Positions 1 to 7,758 of a stretch of 15,452 nt of DNA are shown in pieces; position 1 is the stretch's first letter, and each line of letters begins with the position of its first letter. Made by a program: the position numbers and the translations under genes. Below the pieces are notes generated by a model. It was not told the origin of the DNA. It saw only the letters and a program-made list of their open reading frames with translations, and did no database searches. The stretch covers positions 51,032 to 66,483 of the forward strand of contig PAEP01000007.1 in the NCBI GenBank assembly GCA_002700765.1, in the 5' to 3' direction. The DNA comes from Synechococcus sp. MED850. Lineage in GTDB: Bacteria; Cyanobacteriota; Cyanobacteriia; PCC-6307; Cyanobiaceae.

Positions 1-1326
1 ACTACTGGCGTTAATCGAGAAAAAGAATTTATCGCCACATTCAAAGATGATCGAGGGGTCGTTCAAACAACCACAATCAAAGCCGAGGATAAAACGACCG
101 CTCGACGGTTACTTCGACGACGTGGCATCAAACCTGAAAACATTCAACCAGCGACCTTACAAAAAGCGAATCAGACCTCAACCAAACAAACAAGAGAACC
201 TTTCGAAGAAAAGTCGCCCAAGAAAAATGACGAATCGAGTCAAAACCGAAATTTATTTTCCGCAGATCTTGGCAAACTCTTTGAAAAAGCACCAGGCGTG
301 AAAGAAAAGGCTGTCTGGGCCAGCAAATTATCAGCGTTAGTGGATGCCGGAGTGCCGATCGTGCGCAGCCTCGATCTGATGGCCACCCAGCAGAAGCTGC
401 CAATGTTCAAAAAAGCCTTGCTGCATGTGAGTTTTGAAGTGAATCAGGGTGTTGCCATGGGGGCAGCGATGCGACAAATACCCAAGGTTTTCGATCAACT
501 CACCATCGCGATGATTGAAGCCGGGGAAGCTGGTGGTGTGCTGGATGAATCTCTCAAACGCCTCGCAAAATTGCTCGAGGACAATGCCAAGCTACAAAAT
601 CAAATCAAGGGAGCACTTGGTTATCCAGTTGCAGTTCTCGTGATCGCCATCCTCGTTTTTCTGGGGATGACGATCTTTCTGATCCCAACATTTGCAGGAA
701 TCTTCGAAGATCTTGGAGCAGAATTACCTGCCTTCACTCAATTACTCGTTAATTTCAGCGAACTACTTCGTTCGCCGACAGCTTTGTATTTTGTTGGAAT
801 TATTATCCTATCAGTCTGGCTATTTCTGCGTTATTACAACACCCATGATGGACGACGCCAAGTGGACAGGCTGGTCTTGAAATTACCTCTCTTTGGAGAG
901 CTAATTATGATGACAGCGACTGCTCAGTTCTGCCGCATCTTTAGCTCTCTCACGCGCGCAGGTGTACCCATTCTGATGTCCCTTGAGATTTCAAGTGACA
1001 CCGCAGGTAATTCAATTATTTCAGATGCCATCCTCGAATCACGCGCACTTGTTCAAGAAGGAGTCCTGCTCAGCACAGCACTGATGCGACAAAAAGTTCT
1101 ACCCGATATGGCTCTGAACATGCTTTCCATCGGAGAAGAAACAGGTGAAATGGACAAGATGCTGAGCAAAGTTGCTGACTTCTATGAAGACGAGGTCGGT
1201 GCCATGGTCAAAGCACTCACGTCCATGTTGGAGCCAGCGATGATTGTGGTTGTGGGCGGCATCGTGGGATCAATCCTGCTGGCGATGTACCTTCCGATGT
1301 TTACGGTCTTCGATCAGATCCAGTAA
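1..1326 (+). CDS. pilC: Type IV pilus / type II secretion inner-membrane platform protein PilC (5' partial)
   Basis: PilC is the polytopic inner-membrane platform on which the PilB and PilT ATPases act to assemble and retract type IV pili, used for DNA uptake and motility. The frame is open from base 1 with no start codon before the conserved N-terminal part (FIATFKDDRG, then ARRLLRRRGIKPENI), so the true start lies upstream. The GTG at 298 is internal. A polar, low-complexity linker (codons about 55-85) separates this part from two T2SSF domains. The first starts near WASKLSALVDAGVPIVRSL and the second near FCRIFSSLTRAGVPILMSL. Hydrophobic membrane segments lie at about codons 205-230, 258-278 and 412-432. 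The 441 visible residues match the family's usual length of about 400-430. The first kilobase is visibly AT-richer than the rest of the window. The 3' end overlaps the convergent flavoprotein gene by 26 bp. The family call is secure. Confidence 0.95.
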   Translation, partial: TTGVNREKEFIATFKDDRGVVQTTTIKAEDKTTARRLLRRRGIKPENIQPATLQKANQTSTKQTREPFEEKSPKKNDESSQNRNLFSADLGKLFEKAPGVKEKAVWASKLSALVDAGVPIVRSLDLMATQQKLPMFKKALLHVSFEVNQGVAMGAAMRQIPKVFDQLTIAMIEAGEAGGVLDESLKRLAKLLEDNAKLQNQIKGALGYPVAVLVIAILVFLGMTIFLIPTFAGIFEDLGAELPAFTQLLVNFSELLRSPTALYFVGIIILSVWLFLRYYNTHDGRRQVDRLVLKLPLFGELIMMTATAQFCRIFSSLTRAGVPILMSLEISSDTAGNSIISDAILESRALVQEGVLLSTALMRQKVLPDMALNMLSIGEETGEMDKMLSKVADFYEDEVGAMVKALTSMLEPAMIVVVGGIVGSILLAMYLPMFTVFDQIQ

Positions 1327-2635
1327 TGGCTGCTGCAACAGCTTGACCTGCAAGCCAGCCACTGGTCCAACAGTGCTGAAAATTAAATCCCCCGGTCACA
1401 CCGTCAACATCCAGAAGTTCACCAACCAGATGCAATCTTGGACAAATCCTGCTTTCCATCGTGGCCAGATTCATCTCACCAAGAGTCACACCACCAGCCG
1501 TGACAAATTCCTCCCCAAAAGGCCCTCTCCCCCTCACCGGATAGGCACACAGCTGAAGCTGCTGCTGCAACTTCAATTCCACAGACTTCGGACAATCCGC
1601 CCAACGCAGCTCTGGATCCACTTCGGCCTGGCATAGAAAAGCCTGCCAAAGACGTCTCGGCAACCGCTCGGACAGGGGTCGCGCAGCCGCAAGAGTGCGA
1701 CGGGCACTCCCATGGCGCAGCTCTGCCAGGGCCTTGGCCACATGATCCGATCGCTGCTGTCCACACCATTCGACCTGCAATGTTCCGCGGTAGCGCTGAC
1801 CATGCAGTGCCCGCGCCGCGAAGGCGGTCAACCGCAGCAGGGCCGGCCCGCTCAATCCCCAGTGGGTGATTAAGACACGACCGGTTTGGCAAAAACGCTG
1901 CTGATCGATCCGAAGCGTCAGCGTCACATCGTCCAAAGCCACACCGGCACAATCCAACAGGTGCGGTGCGTCCAAGGCCAACGTGAACAATGACGGAACA
2001 GGGGGCACCATTTGATGACCAAGCTTGTCGGCCATGCGCCGACCGCTGGGATGCCCACCTGTCGCCAGCACAACCCGTCGTGCAAGAACCTGCTTTCCAC
2101 CACGACAGTCGATGCTGAATGACCCGCTCTGATCAAGATTCAGACCCTGCACCATTAGCCCAGTGCGGAGCTTGACACCCCTGATCGATGCCGTTTGACG
2201 CAGACAATTGACTACCGCAGACGATCGGTTCGCCTCCGGAAACATCCGACCATCAGCTTCTTCCACGAGGTTCAGTCCATGGTCTGCAAACCAGGCGATC
2301 GCATCCCCTGCAGCGAAACGACTGAACGGACCTCGCAAAGGACGTTGCCCCCGGGGATAGTGACCCACAAGCTCAGTGGGATCCCAGCAGGCATGGGTGA
2401 CGTTGCACCGTCCACCACCACTGATGCGGACCTTGGTGAGGGGTTCATTGGTCCCCTCAAGCACCAGCACACGAGGGACACCTTGCTCCGCAGCGGTGAT
2501 GGCCGCCATGAAGCCGGCTGCACCGCCACCAATCACCACGCAATCCCAAATGGGAGCGTCTTCAGGAGTTAGGTCGGAAGACAAGGGCAACGCCGTTGTT
2601 GCAGTAACGCTTTCCTGTCGGTCGGGGTCCGTCAT
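1301..2635 (-). CDS. HI0933/BaiN-like NAD(P)/FAD-dependent oxidoreductase
   Basis: This is a flavoprotein of the HI0933-like (YhiN/BaiN-type) family, whose physiological substrate is generally unknown. From the ATG at 2635 it has 444 residues. A dinucleotide-binding motif, VVIGGGAAG, lies at residues 33-41. The family signature SGGGRCNVTHA lies at about 72-82. The C-terminal FAD-contacting stretch TGGFNFQHCWTSGWLAG is near the end. An ATG-to-GTG style extension to 2662 is possible but adds only nine residues of unconserved sequence. Both starts lie inside the upstream msrB gene (74-bp overlap from 2635), which suggests co-transcription and possibly coupled translation. The first 29 residues before the flavin fold are not obviously conserved, so a TTG start just inside or beyond the msrB end cannot be excluded. 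The stop codon lies inside the last codons of convergent pilC. The family is clear; the function is not. Confidence 0.88.
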   Translation of the reverse strand: MTDPDRQESVTATTALPLSSDLTPEDAPIWDCVVIGGGAAGFMAAITAAEQGVPRVLVLEGTNEPLTKVRISGGGRCNVTHACWDPTELVGHYPRGQRPLRGPFSRFAAGDAIAWFADHGLNLVEEADGRMFPEANRSSAVVNCLRQTASIRGVKLRTGLMVQGLNLDQSGSFSIDCRGGKQVLARRVVLATGGHPSGRRMADKLGHQMVPPVPSLFTLALDAPHLLDCAGVALDDVTLTLRIDQQRFCQTGRVLITHWGLSGPALLRLTAFAARALHGQRYRGTLQVEWCGQQRSDHVAKALAELRHGSARRTLAAARPLSERLPRRLWQAFLCQAEVDPELRWADCPKSVELKLQQQLQLCAYPVRGRGPFGEEFVTAGGVTLGEMNLATMESRICPRLHLVGELLDVDGVTGGFNFQHCWTSGWLAGQAVAAAITGSDRRP

Positions 2636-3068
2636 TGAACACGTGACCCTGATGGCCACCACAGCGGCTGCAGTGGTATTCCGTACGCGGAATGATCAGT
2701 TTGAAATCTACTTTCGTGGCGATTGCCCCCTCCAAGGGCTGCCAAAAGCTTGGCCAACCGGTGCCGCTCTCGAATTTGGCCTCAGATGAAAACAGGGCCT
2801 GATCGCATCCTGCGCAGTGATAAATCCCAGAACGCTTCTCATCATTGAGCGGACTGGTGAAGGGACGTTCTGTCCCTTCATTGCGCAAAACGTCGTATGA
2901 CTCTGGCGACAAACGCTCCCGCCAGGCATCAGCACTGAGATCCCATTGGGGGTCTGCCGCCTTCGAAGCCGCGAGAACCGGCCGCGGCCACCAAAGATCT
3001 CTGGACACCCCGGCCAGAGCCGCGAGCAGCAGGGAGCGTCGCGATAAAACGGAAGCACTGAGGGTCAT
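2562..3068 (-). CDS. msrB: Peptide-methionine (R)-S-oxide reductase MsrB with twin-arginine leader
   Basis: MsrB reduces the R-sulfoxide of methionine residues in oxidised proteins. The ATG at 3068 gives 168 residues. An upstream in-frame start at 3173 would run into dusA and adds sequence unlike the family. Residues 1-36 look like an export signal: twin arginines (SRRSLLL, 9-15), a hydrophobic core, then VLAAS. The catalytic domain has two zinc CxxC pairs (Cys85/88 and Cys133/136), the GTGWPSF loop (102-108), the HQGHVF motif (139-144) and the active-site RYCNNG with Cys156. The loop position occupied by a recycling Cys in some MsrB enzymes is Thr here. Reduction therefore probably relies on another Cys or directly on thioredoxin; this is inference. 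The gene diverges from dusA across 40 bp and overlaps the downstream flavoprotein gene. Family assignment is secure; export is a prediction. Confidence 0.94.
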   Translation of the reverse strand: MTLSASVLSRRSLLLAALAGVSRDLWWPRPVLAASKAADPQWDLSADAWRERLSPESYDVLRNEGTERPFTSPLNDEKRSGIYHCAGCDQALFSSEAKFESGTGWPSFWQPLEGAIATKVDFKLIIPRTEYHCSRCGGHQGHVFNDGPRPTGKRYCNNGVALVFRPNS

Positions 3069-3108
3069 CGCGACCAGATCAAGGAACAGAGCCGGTTCTA
3101 ATGGATGG

Positions 3109-4107
3109 ATGACCGCATCAGGCCTTCCCACTGACCACCACCGATTCAGCGTGGCACCGATGCTCGACTGCACCGATCGCCACTTTCGGGTGCTGATGCG
3201 CCAGATCAGTCGCAGAGCACTGCTCTACACCGAAATGGTGGTGGCTCAGGCACTTCATCGCAGCCAACGACGGGAACGGTTGCTGGATTTCGATCCCCTC
3301 GAACATCCCATTGCCCTGCAAGTCGGCGGGGACGATCCAGCTCTCCTGGCTGAAGCGGCACGGCTGGCTGAAGCTTGGGGGTACGACGAAATCAACCTGA
3401 ATGTGGGTTGCCCAAGTCAGAAAGTGCAGGCCGGCAATTTCGGAGCTTGTCTGATGGCGGAACCGGATCTGGTGGCCCGCTGTGTGGAAGCGATGCGAGC
3501 CGCAGCCCACCTGCCGGTGACGGTTAAACACAGGATCGGCATCGACGATCTGGATAACGACGCGCTGCTGACAGCATTCGTGGATCAGGTTGCTGCGGCA
3601 GGTGCAAGTCGCTTCGCAGTGCACGCGCGCAAAGCCTGGCTGGAAGGGCTCGATCCAAAGCAGAACCGCACCATCCCACCCCTGCAACACGACCGTGTCA
3701 TCGCCCTGAAATGCAGACGGCCGGACCTGACCATCGAACTGAACGGTGGCCTGGAATCACCGGACGATTGTCTTGCCGCCCTTGAAACCTGTGATGGAGC
3801 CATGGTCGGACGGGCTGCCTATTCCCATCCACTGCGCTGGACCAGCGTTGACGCGCTGATCTTCGGTGAACCGCCACAACAGATCAGGGCGTCCGATGTG
3901 GTGCGGGGAATGATTCCCCATGCTGAAGCTCACCTACAGAGAGGAGGACGACTCTGGGATCTGTGCCGACACCTGGTTCAACTGGTTGAAGGTGTGCGGG
4001 GGGCCCGTCACTGGCGTCGAAACCTTGGACTTCAGGCACAGAGACCAGAGGCGAAACTGAATGTTCTGATCGAGGCCGGCCGCCAACTTGAAGAGGCCGG
4101 CCTTTAA
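3109..4107 (+). CDS. dusA: tRNA-dihydrouridine(20/20a) synthase DusA
   Basis: DusA is a flavin enzyme that reduces uridine to dihydrouridine in the D loop of tRNA. The ATG at 3109 gives 332 residues, the usual family length. Longer in-frame starts reach back into msrB and precede the conserved N-terminus FSVAPMLDCTDRHFR without adding any family sequence. The motif NLNVGCPSQKVQAGNFGACL carries the catalytic Cys101. The stretch HARKAWLEGLDPKQNR and the phosphate-binding INGG-like and DGAMVGRAAY segments are those of the DusA subfamily rather than DusB or DusC. The gene is divergent to msrB and ends 7 bp from the stop of the convergent RRM gene. Two copies of an all-GC palindrome lie in its last codons (described separately). 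No strong Shine-Dalgarno sequence is seen before 3109. Confidence 0.94.
   Translation: MTASGLPTDHHRFSVAPMLDCTDRHFRVLMRQISRRALLYTEMVVAQALHRSQRRERLLDFDPLEHPIALQVGGDDPALLAEAARLAEAWGYDEINLNVGCPSQKVQAGNFGACLMAEPDLVARCVEAMRAAAHLPVTVKHRIGIDDLDNDALLTAFVDQVAAAGASRFAVHARKAWLEGLDPKQNRTIPPLQHDRVIALKCRRPDLTIELNGGLESPDDCLAALETCDGAMVGRAAYSHPLRWTSVDALIFGEPPQQIRASDVVRGMIPHAEAHLQRGGRLWDLCRHLVQLVEGVRGARHWRRNLGLQAQRPEAKLNVLIEAGRQLEEAGL
4072..4104 (+). terminator. GC-only hairpin overlapping the dusA 3' end
   Basis: GGCCGGCC occurs at 4074-4081 and again at 4095-4102. The copies can pair as an 8-bp all-GC stem, extended by an A-T and a G-U pair, with a 13-base loop. Reading in the dusA direction the stem is followed by TTTAA, so it may act as a weak intrinsic terminator between convergent genes. 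The T-run is short and the arms also encode the repeated Glu-Ala-Gly codons, so this is tentative. Confidence 0.3.
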
Positions 4108-4114
4108 TCAAGAG

Positions 4115-4726
4115 TCAGCCCTCGGCGCCGCCATAACCGGAATAATCATCTCCACCTCCACCTCCTCCGGACGAACCGCGACGGCGGCGGCTGCGACCGT
4201 CGTCATAACCACCACCTTCGCCACTGTTCTCACGCGCTCCATAACTGCGGTCTTCCCAACCACGGGCCCCGGAACGACGCTCTCCTGTGTCCTGGCCAGC
4301 GCCACCGCCGTAGCCGCCACCACCATCTCCGCGACCAGCACCGCCGCCATAACCACCGCCGCCGCCGTAGCCGCCACCACCATCTCCGCGGCCACCGCCG
4401 CCATAACCACCGCCGCCGCCGCGGTAACCACCGCCACCGCCGCCGCCGTAACCACCACCACCGCCGCCGCGACGTGGTGCACTCCCACGTGGTTCAGCCT
4501 TGTTGATCCGCAAGGGGCGACCCATTAGCTCGGCGCCCTGCAGACCCTCAATAGCGGCCTCTTCCGTGGCCTCGTCTGACATCTCAACAAATGCAAAACC
4601 CCGCTTACGGCCTGTATCCCGCTCAAGGGGAAGGGCACAGTTCACAACTTCACCGAACTGGGCGAACAGCTCGATCACATCTTCCTGCTCAGCGCGGAAG
4701 GGGAGGTTGCCGACAAAAATGCTCAC
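4115..4726 (-). CDS. RRM-domain RNA-binding protein with glycine-rich tail
   Basis: This is a single-RRM RNA-binding protein of the cyanobacterial Rbp family, which resembles plant glycine-rich proteins. Family members are often cold-responsive and bind RNA in the cytoplasm. The GTG at 4726 gives 203 residues and starts directly on the fold. RNP2 is IFVGNL (3-8) and RNP1 is KRGFAFVE (41-48), with a short basic linker after about residue 75. Residues about 85-145 are almost only Gly, Tyr, Arg and Asp, with RGG-like and RGD elements arranged in a 19-residue repeat. The tail then turns into a charged segment with SRRRRG and a final Gly/Asp-rich stretch. The tail is probably disordered. The gene stands 144 bp from argH, the widest gap in the window, and a hairpin lies in that gap. 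Its own promoter with a structured leader is plausible. Confidence 0.93.
   Translation of the reverse strand: MSIFVGNLPFRAEQEDVIELFAQFGEVVNCALPLERDTGRKRGFAFVEMSDEATEEAAIEGLQGAELMGRPLRINKAEPRGSAPRRGGGGGGYGGGGGGGYRGGGGGYGGGGRGDGGGGYGGGGGYGGGAGRGDGGGGYGGGAGQDTGERRSGARGWEDRSYGARENSGEGGGYDDGRSRRRRGSSGGGGGGDDYSGYGGAEG
4308..4390. repeat. 57-bp tandem repeat in the glycine-rich tail
   Basis: A 26-base block ending in CACCATCTCCGCG occurs at about 4308-4333 and recurs identically at about 4365-4390, a period of 57 bp. On the coding (minus) strand each unit encodes about 19 residues containing RGDGGGGYGGG. Neighbouring CCG/CCA triplet runs extend the low-complexity zone to about 4290-4475. Confidence 0.8.
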
Positions 4727-4757
4727 GTTTGAAGTGGACCGGGTACGAAAAGAAGGA

Positions 4758-4798
4758 CCGAAGGGACCTGGGACATCGCCATGGGTCCAAGACTTCGG
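4758..4798 (-). terminator. Interrupted hairpin between argH and the RRM gene (terminator or leader structure)
   Basis: CCGAAG (4758-4763) pairs with CTTCGG (4793-4798). GGACC (4764-4768) pairs with GGTCC (4784-4788). TGG (4769-4771) pairs with CCA (4779-4781) around a 7-base loop. Two asymmetric bulges, AAGA and TG, lie on the 3' side of the plus-strand reading. In the minus-strand direction the stem is followed by TCCTTCTTTTCG, a broken T-rich tract. This fits a weak intrinsic terminator after argH or a structured 5' leader of the RRM gene, whose GTG lies 31 bases on. Confidence 0.45.
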
Positions 4799-4870
4799 AA
4801 ATGAAGCGCGTACCGCTGGCTTGATCAGCGTAGACCCGTCTGTGCAACCGGGGCATCCCTAACCACCAGA

Positions 4871-6280
4871 TCAACAGATCCCTTTCAGCTGATCGGACCA
4901 GTACGCCAACTGCTCATGCACCCGTTCAAAGGCGGTGCCACCCTCGCTGCGGCGTGCCGCCACAACAGCTCTGGGCGTTAAAGCCCCATGAAGATCGGCC
5001 TCAAACGCGGGATGCAGCTCCTTCCATTGCTCGAGGGAGAGATCACGCAGCAAACATTTTTGTTCCAAACAACGACGAACCACAGCACCGACCAATTGAT
5101 AGGCCTCTCGAAATGGCACACCCTTTCCCACCAGATAGTCCGCAACATCGGTGGCATTGGAAAAATCACGCTCAACCGCTTGCTCAAGGCGTTCCACCTG
5201 GAAGGTGAGCCCCTCTTCGAACAGGATCGCCATCGCGACAACACAATCCCGCGTGGTTTTAACAGCATCAAAAAGAGCTTCCTTGTCTTCCTGAAAATCC
5301 TTGTTGTATGCCAACGGCAGGCCTTTGATCATGGTCAGCAGGCTCTGCACGTGGCCAAAGATCCGCCCACACTTCCCGCGCACCAGCTCCGGCACATCAG
5401 GATTCTTCTTCTGAGGCATCAGGCTGCTGCCGGTGGCACAGCGATCACTCAGAGAAATGAAGCCGAATTCCTGCGACGCCCAAAGGATCACCTCCTCGGA
5501 CAGACGGCTGAGATGGGCCATCACCAGCGCGGAAGCGGAAGCGAATTCAACGCAGAAATCCCTGTCGCTGACTGCATCAAGACTGTTCCGATAAAGGGAT
5601 TCAAAGCCAAGATCCGCAGCGGTGCTGCGACGATCGATCGCCACCGGGGTTCCCGCTAGAGCTGCTGCTCCAAGCGGAGAGACATTGACGCGGCCACGCA
5701 CGTCCTTCAGGCGTTCCCGATCCCGCTGAAGCATCTCGATGTAGGCCAGCAGATGATGGGCCAGGCACAAGGGCTGTGCCCGCTGCAGATGGGTGTACCC
5801 GGGAATCAGGGTGTCGCGATGGGCATCAGCCTGACTCCAGAGTGCCCGTTGCAGACGATGAAGGTCACCATCGAGCTCGTCCAGTCGACGCCTCAACCAC
5901 AGGCGAAGGTCAGTGCCCACCTGATCATTGCGACTGCGCCCGGTGTGAAGCTTCTTCCCAACAGGGCCCAGCAGGCTGATCAGGCGACGTTCAACTGCGA
6001 AATGAACGTCCTCATCCTCCAGCCCGGGTTTGAAACGACCAGCCTCCGCCTCTGCGCGGATGGTGTTCAGGGCCATCACCAGTTGATCAGCTTCTTCAAC
6101 GGAAATCACCCCACATGATGCGAGCATTCGGGCATGGGCAATCGAACCGTCCAGGTCCTCCTGAAGCAGGGTGAGGTCGAAAACGATCGATGCATTGAAC
6201 GCCTCGATGAAGGGATGCAGGCCCCCTTCGAAACGATCACTCCAGGTCGATTCGGAGCCCCCTGTCACTCCACCCGCCAT
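4871..6280 (-). CDS. argH: Argininosuccinate lyase
   Basis: ArgH splits argininosuccinate into arginine and fumarate, the last step of arginine synthesis. From the ATG at 6280 it has 469 residues, close to the family's usual 455-475. A TTG at 6289 is in frame, but a purine-rich GAGGG is better placed for the ATG. The active-site segments are all visible: TGRSRNDQ (114-121), YTHLQRAQP with the catalytic His (162-170), and the fumarase/lyase signature [12 protein letters not shown] (284-295) on the mobile loop carrying the catalytic Ser. The gene follows the PP2C phosphatase gene by 28 bp on the same strand, so it is probably co-transcribed with it. No ARG-box or T-box leader is evident. No residue looks out of place for a working enzyme. 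Confidence 0.97.
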   Translation of the reverse strand: MAGGVTGGSESTWSDRFEGGLHPFIEAFNASIVFDLTLLQEDLDGSIAHARMLASCGVISVEEADQLVMALNTIRAEAEAGRFKPGLEDEDVHFAVERRLISLLGPVGKKLHTGRSRNDQVGTDLRLWLRRRLDELDGDLHRLQRALWSQADAHRDTLIPGYTHLQRAQPLCLAHHLLAYIEMLQRDRERLKDVRGRVNVSPLGAAALAGTPVAIDRRSTAADLGFESLYRNSLDAVSDRDFCVEFASASALVMAHLSRLSEEVILWASQEFGFISLSDRCATGSSLMPQKKNPDVPELVRGKCGRIFGHVQSLLTMIKGLPLAYNKDFQEDKEALFDAVKTTRDCVVAMAILFEEGLTFQVERLEQAVERDFSNATDVADYLVGKGVPFREAYQLVGAVVRRCLEQKCLLRDLSLEQWKELHPAFEADLHGALTPRAVVAARRSEGGTAFERVHEQLAYWSDQLKGIC

Positions 6281-6308
6281 ACCGTTCAATCCCTCTGGTC
6301 TCAGCTTG

Positions 6309-7721
6309 TCAGGCCAGCGGTCGAGAGCTGACGCTGGGGAGCGTCACCGCCTCAGGCACCTTGAGAACCACCATCGATGCATCGTCCTCGAGCTGACGAT
6401 CAGCACCAACGAAGCGATCAAGACGCTCAAACAACGCTTCAAGAATGCCCTGGGATCCTTTGCCACTGCGACAGGCACTCTCAAGAGCACGGATCAGACG
6501 CGCTTCATCGAAGCGATCACCGGTAATCCCAGGAGCTTCGGTAACGCCGTCGGTGTAATACAGCAGGACATCTCCAGGGTCCAGACGCACCTCGCCGCTG
6601 CTGTAATCAGCCTCAGGCTGGAGGCCGATCAGCAGACCCGCAGCGTCCAGACGATTGATGCTGCGACGCTCCGCACGCCAGAGCAAAGGAGGGTTGTGGG
6701 CCGCATTGGCGTAACGCAAACGCCGCGTCCGTGGATCAAAGTCGGAATAAAACAGCGTGACGAAACGATGGGACTGGGCCAGGTCCTCCTGCGCCAACTG
6801 ATTGAGATCGTGAAGGATGCGATCGGGGGGCAGGCCGCTGAGCACCTCAGCCCGCAACATGCCGCGCAACATGGTCATCAACAGACCTGCGGGGACACCC
6901 TTGCCCATCACATCCCCCATCACCAAGGCCCAGCGACCCCTTTCGCGTCGACGCCCGATCAGTTCAGGCCGGGTTGGAATGAAGTCGTAGTAGTCACCAC
7001 CAACCTGAAATGCCGGTCGGCATCGCGCCGCCAGCTCAACACCTTCGATCACAGGGCAACGGTCCGGAAGCAGCTGAGCCTGAATTTCGGCACCGATGCT
7101 CAGCTGCCGATCCACCCGTTCGTGACGACGAGCCTCCTGCAACATCTGATCGTTCTCGATGGCAACCCCTGCCAGATCAGCCACCAACTGGGCATGGCGG
7201 CGGTGGACATCGGTCCAGACGAGTTCACCCGATAGATCGAAGACGTAGAGACGACCCCGTGGACGACCACGAGCCACCAAGGACGTCGAAAACAACCCAG
7301 CTCTCGGCAACAAACGCTGCACGAGACGATCCATCTCGAGGAGATGGCTTTCTTCGGTACCGAAACCAGCGAGATGGCCAGGCTCAAACGCCGCCAGCCG
7401 ACGCAACAGCTCCTGACAGGGGTCCAATGGCACGGCCTGCAATTGTTCGCGCCAAAGACGTCCATCCGCCTGAAACGGCACAAGCAAAGCGCCTTCGACC
7501 ATCAGAAGACGGGAGGCGACGACGGGCACCAGCTCGAGAAAGCGCTGGAGATTGGCAAAGCTGCGCAGGGCAAAAGCCAGGGACACCAAGAGATCCTGGT
7601 TTCGACGCTGCTCACGGCTCAGGCTGTCGAACAACTGGCGCAACGACGCCATTGCCTGGGGTGTTGGATTCGCACTCCGCAGAGGTGGATTGGGGTGTCT
7701 GCGGGGTGGCTTGCTGCTCAC
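6309..7721 (-). CDS. GAF + SpoIIE/RsbU-type PP2C serine phosphatase
   Basis: This is a metal-dependent serine/threonine phosphatase of the SpoIIE/RsbU branch. Such enzymes usually dephosphorylate an anti-anti-sigma-like STAS protein in partner-switching pathways. The GTG at 7721 gives 470 residues. The first 23 are Pro-rich and uncertain, and an ATG at 7652 (447 residues) is a fair alternative start. Residues about 55-195 look like a GAF sensor domain, followed by a helical linker and the phosphatase domain (about 215-457). Metal-binding and core motifs are present: GGDYYDF (241-247), GDVMGKG (269-275), YTDGVTEA (389-396) and the final DDASMVV (446-452). The enzyme therefore looks catalytically intact. 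No kinase or STAS partner is encoded nearby. It lies between ftsY (37 bp upstream) and argH. The trigger sensed by the GAF domain and the target cannot be read from the sequence. Confidence 0.92.
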   Translation of the reverse strand: MSSKPPRRHPNPPLRSANPTPQAMASLRQLFDSLSREQRRNQDLLVSLAFALRSFANLQRFLELVPVVASRLLMVEGALLVPFQADGRLWREQLQAVPLDPCQELLRRLAAFEPGHLAGFGTEESHLLEMDRLVQRLLPRAGLFSTSLVARGRPRGRLYVFDLSGELVWTDVHRRHAQLVADLAGVAIENDQMLQEARRHERVDRQLSIGAEIQAQLLPDRCPVIEGVELAARCRPAFQVGGDYYDFIPTRPELIGRRRERGRWALVMGDVMGKGVPAGLLMTMLRGMLRAEVLSGLPPDRILHDLNQLAQEDLAQSHRFVTLFYSDFDPRTRRLRYANAAHNPPLLWRAERRSINRLDAAGLLIGLQPEADYSSGEVRLDPGDVLLYYTDGVTEAPGITGDRFDEARLIRALESACRSGKGSQGILEALFERLDRFVGADRQLEDDASMVVLKVPEAVTLPSVSSRPLA

Positions 7722-7758
7722 TGCTCAGCCGCCGCAGAGGGATCAACGTAGCAACGGC

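Noticed and set aside
2845..3108. N-terminal extension of dusA back into msrB
   Set aside because: The extra residues are the antisense of the msrB N-terminal half; family length and the conserved N-terminus fit the ATG at 3109.
3069..3173. 35-residue N-terminal extension of MsrB
   Set aside because: It would overlap the start of divergent dusA and places the export signal internally; the ATG at 3068 gives a clean signal peptide.
4290..4475. Possible CRISPR-like or intergenic tandem repeat
   Set aside because: The repeats keep the reading frame of a glycine-rich protein tail and lack spacer structure.
4088..4528. Open frames rich in Ala/Thr/Val antisense or out of frame to the RRM gene
   Set aside because: They are the reverse or shifted reading of Gly codon runs (GGN gives NCC); the RRM frame carries RNP1 and RNP2 and explains the region.
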